From positions 1 through 8,905 of the forward strand of contig JANYGR010000394.1 in assembly GCA_025359355.1 (NCBI GenBank): 8,905 nt of DNA, in the 5' to 3' direction. Within the stretch, counting starts at the first letter, position 1, and each line of letters opens with the position of its first letter. The position numbers and the translations under genes are program-made. Under the pieces are notes generated by a model. That model was not told the DNA's origin. It saw nothing but the letters and a program-made list of their open reading frames with translations, and did not search any database. This document shows, piece by piece, positions 5,376 through 8,905 of the stretch. This DNA is from Bacteroidota bacterium (GTDB lineage: Bacteria > Bacteroidota > Bacteroidia > B-17B0 > Aurantibacillaceae).

Positions 5376-6806
5376 ATGAGTGATAAACAAAGAACGATAC
5401 AAAAAGCGGTTTCCATCACTGGAAAAGGCTTACACACAGGGGCTCCTGTAACTTTAACCTTTAATCCTGCACCAGAAAATCATTGGTTGAAATTTCAACG
5501 TATGGATTTAGAAGGACATCCAATTATTGACGCCGATTGCGATTTAGTAGTAGATACTTCTCGTGGTACAACTTTAGAAAAAAATGGAGCTCGTGTTCAC
5601 ACAACTGAACATGTATTAGCAGCTTTAGTTGGCATGGGTATCGACAATTGTTTAATTCAAGTAACTGGCCCAGAAATGCCAATTATGGATGGTAGTGCTT
5701 ATAATTTTATTGAGATATTAGAAACAGCAGGTATTACAGAACAAGAAGCAGAACGCGATTATTTTGAATTAACCGAAAATCTAACCTTTGAAGATCCTAT
5801 CAAAAAGGTAGAAATGTTAGCTGTGCCGCAAGATGAATTCAGAATCACGGTAATGGTAGATTACGGCAGCGAAGTATTAGGTACACAGCACGCTTCGATG
5901 TATAGTATCAACGAATTTAAAAAAGAAATTTCACCTTGCAGAACCTTTGTGTTTTTACGTGAATTAGAGGCATTACTTGCTCACAACCTAATTAAAGGTG
6001 GTGATATGGACAATGCCATCGTGTTAGTGGATAGCGAATTGCCTAAAGAAAAATTAGATCATTTACGTAAAGTATTTAATAAGCCTGATGTTGAAGTGAA
6101 AGGACGTGGCGTATTAAACAATACAGCTCTTCGATTCTTTAACGAACCTGCTCGTCATAAATTATTAGACATCGTTGGAGATTTAGCATTGGTTGGAAAG
6201 CCTTTAAAAATACATGTATTAGCTGCTCGCCCCGGACATGCTGGTAATGTTGACTTTGCAAAGAAATTAAAAGCCTTAGCTAAAATTCAGAAAGCAGAAA
6301 AGGATTATCCAAAAGTAGATTTAAACAAGCCTCCTGTTTTAAACATCATGGACATTATGAAAATAATGCCTCACCGTCAACCAATGTTATTAGTTGATAA
6401 AATTATGGAGTACTCCGAGAATCACGTCATTGGTGTAAAAAACGTAACATTAAACGAAGAATTTTTTAAAGGACACTTTCCTGAAAACCCTGTTATGCCA
6501 GGTGTACTATTAATAGAAGCAATGGCACAATGTGGTGGTATCTTAGTATTAAAAACCGTTCCCGATCCTGAAAATTATTTAACTTACTTTATAAAAATTG
6601 ATGGTGTTAAATTCCGTCAACAAGTAATTCCTGGCGACACTGTAGTGTTCAGTTTAAACTTAGTAACTCCTATACGCCGTGGTATTTGCCACATGCGAGG
6701 CATTGCTTATGTAAATAACAAACCAGTAATGGAAGCCGAAATGATGGCCCAAATTGTGAAAGTAAAAGGTGTTGACGTGAAGGCTGAAAAAGAAGTTGTG
6801 GCTTAA
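5376..6806 (+). CDS. lpxC/fabZ: Bifunctional LpxC deacetylase / FabZ 3-hydroxyacyl-ACP dehydratase
   Basis: Residues 1 to about 305 are LpxC, the zinc enzyme that removes acetate from UDP-3-O-acyl-GlcNAc, the committed lipid A step. Residues about 320-465 are FabZ, which dehydrates 3-hydroxyacyl-ACP in fatty acid elongation. LpxC motifs: SITGKGLHTG (13-22), VHTTEHVLAAL (74-84) with Glu78 and zinc ligand His79, MDGSA (104-108), HKLLDIVGDLAL (261-272) with zinc ligands His261 and Asp265, and RPGHAGN with the catalytic His288. FabZ motifs: IMKIMPHRQPMLLVD (327-341), GHFPENPVMPGVL (366-378) with catalytic His367, and EAMAQ with Glu381. The fusion is characteristic of Bacteroidota. Both active sites look intact. 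It presumably balances use of the shared 3-hydroxyacyl-ACP pool between lipid A and membrane phospholipids (inference). The last codons overlap the promoter of the following toxin-antitoxin pair. Confidence 0.97.
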   Translation: MSDKQRTIQKAVSITGKGLHTGAPVTLTFNPAPENHWLKFQRMDLEGHPIIDADCDLVVDTSRGTTLEKNGARVHTTEHVLAALVGMGIDNCLIQVTGPEMPIMDGSAYNFIEILETAGITEQEAERDYFELTENLTFEDPIKKVEMLAVPQDEFRITVMVDYGSEVLGTQHASMYSINEFKKEISPCRTFVFLRELEALLAHNLIKGGDMDNAIVLVDSELPKEKLDHLRKVFNKPDVEVKGRGVLNNTALRFFNEPARHKLLDIVGDLALVGKPLKIHVLAARPGHAGNVDFAKKLKALAKIQKAEKDYPKVDLNKPPVLNIMDIMKIMPHRQPMLLVDKIMEYSENHVIGVKNVTLNEEFFKGHFPENPVMPGVLLIEAMAQCGGILVLKTVPDPENYLTYFIKIDGVKFRQQVIPGDTVVFSLNLVTPIRRGICHMRGIAYVNNKPVMEAEMMAQIVKVKGVDVKAEKEVVA

Positions 6807-6831
6807 TTTATAAGTACGTATATTTGTACTT
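6796..6831 (+). promoter_or_regulatory. yefM: yefM-yoeB promoter with overlapping YefM-type operator
   Basis: TTG (6796-6798), 20 bases, then TATATTTG (6819-6826) match the Bacteroidota -33/-7 consensus; the TTG lies inside the last codons of lpxC-fabZ. Two GTAC cores, AAGTAC (6812-6817) and GTACTT (6826-6831), form an inverted repeat, and the GTAC centres are exactly 12 bases apart. In E. coli the yefM-yoeB operator, as I recall, consists of two palindromes with TGTACA-like cores at 12-bp centre spacing overlapping the promoter. This arrangement predicts repression by YefM, strengthened by YoeB. Confidence 0.7.
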
Positions 6832-6849
6832 AATTAAATACTTACTATT

Positions 6850-7107
6850 ATGATAGCTGCAAATTATTCCGAATTACGTACCGACTTAAAAAACTATTTG
6901 GATAACGTTGAAGATAATAACGAAACACTTATTATTAAACGTGCTAATGGCAAAGGCGCAGTCATTATTTCATTGGCTGAGTATAATTCGATCATGGAAA
7001 CATTACATTTATTAAGCTCACAAAAAAACGCAGATAGACTTCATAAATCTATTAAGCAAATGAAAGCTAGTAAAAGTATCAGTGTAAAACTAACTGATTT
7101 AAAATAA
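6850..7107 (+). CDS. yefM: YefM/Phd-family antitoxin and autorepressor
   Basis: This 85-residue protein should neutralise the adjacent YoeB toxin and repress their shared promoter. The N-terminal Phd/YefM DNA-binding fold is clear: ANYSELRTDLKNYLDNVEDN (residues 4-23), then LIIKRANGKGAVIISLAEYNSIMETLHLL (27-55), which matches the 'ITRQNGEAAVLMSLEEYNSLEETAYLL' pattern known from E. coli YefM. The segment NADRLHKSIKQMKASKSISVKL (60-81) is the toxin-binding tail, expected to be disordered when free. The gene starts 43 bases after lpxC-fabZ and 19 bases after the operator. The toxin start lies 6 bases beyond its stop, so the two are translated from one message. Confidence 0.95.
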   Translation: MIAANYSELRTDLKNYLDNVEDNNETLIIKRANGKGAVIISLAEYNSIMETLHLLSSQKNADRLHKSIKQMKASKSISVKLTDLK

Positions 7108-7113
7108 GTTAAG

Positions 7114-7371
7114 ATGCGCATTGTTTTTTCTGAAATTGCTTGGGAGGATTATACCCGTTGGCAATTGGAAGATAAGAAAATGGTCAAAAAAATTAACGAG
7201 TTAATTAAAGCTATCAAAACAAATCCCTTTGATGGAATTGGCAAACCAGAGCCTTTAAAGTATGATTTAGCAGGGTTTTGGTCAAGAAGAATTGACAGAG
7301 AACATCGCTTGGTTTATCAAATTCAGGATAAAAATTTACTAATATATAGTTGCAAGTATCATTACGATTAA
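7114..7371 (+). CDS. yoeB: YoeB-family ribosome-dependent mRNA endonuclease toxin
   Basis: YoeB binds the 70S ribosome and cleaves mRNA in the A site, arresting translation unless bound by YefM. The protein has 85 residues and follows E. coli YoeB closely from memory: KKINELIKAIKTNPFDGIGKPEPLKYDLAGFWSRRI with Glu46, then EHRLVYQI with Arg65, and a C-terminal CKYHYD with His83 and Tyr84. These are the residues known to form the YoeB active site (Glu46, Arg65, His83), so the toxin is predicted to be active. It differs from E. coli by one extra C-terminal Asp. Its stop is 4 bases before the start of the OmpA-like gene, pointing to a three-gene transcript. Confidence 0.96.
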   Translation: MRIVFSEIAWEDYTRWQLEDKKMVKKINELIKAIKTNPFDGIGKPEPLKYDLAGFWSRRIDREHRLVYQIQDKNLLIYSCKYHYD

Positions 7372-7375
7372 TCGA

Positions 7376-8188
7376 ATGAAAAAATATCTTCTCATATTTA
7401 TTACCCTACTTTGTTATCAAATTTCATTTTCACAAAATGAAAAAATTCATATTAGTGGTAGAATAACCTCTTTAAATTCTGACAAAAAAATAGAAGCTGT
7501 TAAAAATGCGCTTATTCATTTAAAATTAAGTAATGGCGGAATGTTTGAAACAAAATCAAACGATACAGGGCATTATTTTTTTATAGTAAAACCATTTAAA
7601 GGTATTGCGCAGTTGAGTATTGTTACCGAAAAGCTAACAGCTTTTGTCAAGTCAAAATCAACTAGTTTTTTAGCAGGTAAAGATACATATACCCTCGATT
7701 GTTCAGTATTACAAAACGTTATAGCTGATTTTAGTCTTTCAATGAATCCTGGCTGCATATTAACAAGTCCTCCTATTATTTATTTTAACCAAAATTCAAA
7801 AAAACCTCACTGGAAAAAAGACAGTCTTGCTACTGAAAACATGACTCCAGAAGAAATCATTAATTTTTATTATGAACTTATGAAATCTAATCCCAAAATA
7901 GTAGTGGAAATTAGAGGGCATGCTGATTATAAAGAGAAACATAAGAATAAATTATCTTTAAAACGTGCTAAATATTTAGCCAAGAACCTTATTAATAGAG
8001 GAATTGAAAAAGAACGAATATATGTAATTGGAGAAAGTAGTTTGCAAAAAGTGATAAAAGATGAAGATATAAAAACCACTAATACTCCTGAGGAAAAAGA
8101 AAAACTTAATCTACAAAACAGAAGAGTAATACTGAGAATTATAAATTGGGATTATATTCCTAAAGAGAATAATAAAAGCTCAAAATAA
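7376..8188 (+). CDS. Secreted OmpA-like protein with N-terminal beta-sandwich-like domain
   Basis: This 270-residue protein has a Sec signal peptide, MKKYLLIFITLLCYQISFS, cleaved around residues 19-20. The Cys at 13 lacks a lipobox, so it is probably not a lipoprotein. Residues about 24-110 (IHISGRITSLNSDKKIEAVKNALIHLKLSNGG...NDTGHYFFIVKP in outline) resemble the carboxypeptidase-regulatory/CNA-B type beta-sandwich common in Bacteroidota surface proteins. Residues about 133-257 are an OmpA C-terminal peptidoglycan-binding domain: PPIIYFNQNS, then VVEIRGHADYKE with Asp184, SLKRAKYLAKNLINRGI with Arg197, and NLQNRRVILRI with Arg249/Arg250, the positions that normally bind diaminopimelate. It should sit in the periplasm or at the outer membrane, tethering to cell wall. 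It is visibly more A+T rich than the lpx genes. Specific function unknown. Confidence 0.85.
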   Translation: MKKYLLIFITLLCYQISFSQNEKIHISGRITSLNSDKKIEAVKNALIHLKLSNGGMFETKSNDTGHYFFIVKPFKGIAQLSIVTEKLTAFVKSKSTSFLAGKDTYTLDCSVLQNVIADFSLSMNPGCILTSPPIIYFNQNSKKPHWKKDSLATENMTPEEIINFYYELMKSNPKIVVEIRGHADYKEKHKNKLSLKRAKYLAKNLINRGIEKERIYVIGESSLQKVIKDEDIKTTNTPEEKEKLNLQNRRVILRIINWDYIPKENNKSSK

Positions 8189-8204
8189 ACTCAAAATATT
8201 TCTT

Positions 8205-8212
8205 TATATTTG
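8205..8212 (+). promoter_or_regulatory. lpxA: Candidate -7 element for lpxA
   Basis: TATATTTG matches TAnnTTTG exactly, 48 bases before the lpxA ATG, giving a leader of about 43 bases. No TTG lies at the -33 distance. If active it would let lpxA be transcribed independently of the toxin-antitoxin segment. Confidence 0.45.
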
Positions 8213-8260
8213 ATTGATTAAAATCAACAATCTTTTATTAAATCTATCATAACTAAAAAT

Positions 8261-8905
8261 ATGATTTCACCTCTTGCAAACGTTAGCCCTAAAGCCAAAA
8301 TTGGCAAAAACGTTACTATAGAAGCCTTTGCTACCGTTTACGAAAATGTGGAAATTGGCGATAACACCTTCATTCATCCTAATGCTGTTATTTACCCTGA
8401 TACAATTATAGGTAGTGACTGTCAAATATTTCCAGGTGCTATTATTGGAATTGTTTCTCAGGATTTAAAATACAAAGGCGAAAAATCAAATACAGTCATA
8501 GGTAATAATACCATCATCCGCGAATACGCTACCATACACAAAGGCACAGCGGATAAAATGACAACTTCTGTTGGCAACAACTGTTTATTAATGGCATATT
8601 CTCATGTAGCACACGATTGCATTATTGGTAACAATGTGATTTTAGCAAACTACGTAGGATTAGCAGGGCACGTAACTATTGAAGATTATGTGATTGTTGA
8701 AGGTTACGGAGCTATACAACAATTTTTAACTATTGGCGCACATAGTTTTGTTGCAGGTTGTTCTCAAGTACGCAAAAACATACCTCCTTATATTCGAGTA
8801 GCGCGTGAGCCATTACAATATGTTGGCGTTAATACAGTTGGCTTGGCTAGACGAGGTTTTGATAAAGAAACAATTAATGCCATTGAAGACATATACCGTT
8901 TAGTA
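8261..8905 (+). CDS. lpxA: UDP-N-acetylglucosamine O-acyltransferase, N-terminal 215 residues (3' end outside window)
   Basis: LpxA transfers a 3-hydroxyacyl chain from acyl-ACP to the 3-hydroxyl of UDP-GlcNAc, the first lipid A step. The frame is open from ATG 8261 to the right edge. Hexapeptide repeats start at once (ANVSPKAKIGKNVTIEAFATV), followed by SQDLKYKGE (66-74), IIREYATIHKGT (85-96) and LLMAYSHVAHDCIIGNNVILAN (109-130), where His118 aligns with the catalytic His125 of E. coli. LAGHV (His137) is kept, but the family's HQF is QQF here (Gln153 in place of E. coli His160). Gly166 aligns with E. coli Gly173, the chain-length ruler residue, which suggests acceptance of long acyl chains. 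IPPYIRVAREPLQYVGVNTVGLARRGF (174-200) is typical of LpxA. About 45 residues of the usual 260 are missing at the window edge. The start is chosen because hexads begin directly after it. Confidence 0.95.
   Translation, partial: MISPLANVSPKAKIGKNVTIEAFATVYENVEIGDNTFIHPNAVIYPDTIIGSDCQIFPGAIIGIVSQDLKYKGEKSNTVIGNNTIIREYATIHKGTADKMTTSVGNNCLLMAYSHVAHDCIIGNNVILANYVGLAGHVTIEDYVIVEGYGAIQQFLTIGAHSFVAGCSQVRKNIPPYIRVAREPLQYVGVNTVGLARRGFDKETINAIEDIYRLV

Noticed and set aside
7376..7435. Lipoprotein signal with Cys13 in the OmpA-like protein
   Set aside because: The residues before the Cys are Thr-Leu-Leu, without the small residue required at the -1 lipobox position; ordinary signal peptidase I cleavage near residue 19 fits better.
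6819..8222. Similar sequence at both ends of the inserted segment (TATATTTG, then ATTAAA), a possible duplication from insertion
   Set aside because: The shared part is mainly the -7 promoter consensus and A/T-rich filler; no exact direct repeat long enough for a target duplication was found.
8210..8232. Small inverted repeats (TTGATT/AATCAA, GATTG/CAATC) upstream of lpxA
   Set aside because: Arms are 5-6 bases of A/T-rich sequence with no T run, which is expected by chance in this composition.

Overview
This window looks like a piece of an AT-rich Bacteroidota chromosome, probably a flavobacterium-like lineage. The evidence is a fused lpxC-fabZ gene sitting between lpxD and lpxA, several promoter elements matching the Bacteroidota -7 consensus TAnnTTTG, few Shine-Dalgarno sequences, and an RsuA/RluB-type pseudouridine synthase with a very long, repetitive, charged N-terminal extension.

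Layout. Positions 2-571 hold the 3' end of purD (purine synthesis). A 136-residue protein I do not recognise (587-997) follows it closely and converges, with a 3-base gap, on a minus-strand ArsC/Spx-type thioredoxin-fold gene (1001-1351). The 305-base gap 1352-1656 has no gene but contains nested inverted repeats and a clear terminator for the next gene. The minus-strand pseudouridine synthase gene (1657-3375) and the plus-strand trmH (3485-4174) are two RNA-modification genes diverging from a short region that carries a degenerate 7-base tandem array. Then come the lipid A genes lpxD (4275-5303), lpxC-fabZ (5376-6806) and the start of lpxA (8261 to the window end).

The lipid A genes supply the early Raetz pathway: LpxA acylates UDP-GlcNAc, LpxC deacetylates it, LpxD adds the second acyl chain, and the fused FabZ domain belongs to the fatty acid elongation cycle that competes for the same 3-hydroxyacyl-ACP. 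The order lpxD, lpxC-fabZ, lpxA is usual in Bacteroidota, but here about 1.45 kb separates lpxC-fabZ from lpxA. That segment holds a complete yefM-yoeB toxin-antitoxin pair with its own promoter/operator and, 4 bases behind the toxin, a gene for a secreted OmpA-like protein.

I see no plainly unprecedented system. The most distinctive signals are the toxin-antitoxin/OmpA insertion in the lipid A cluster with a recognisable YefM operator geometry, the 285-bp in-frame super-repeat in the pseudouridine synthase gene, and four degenerate 7-9-base periodic arrays confined to intergenic DNA. All were read by eye; no database search or folding was run.
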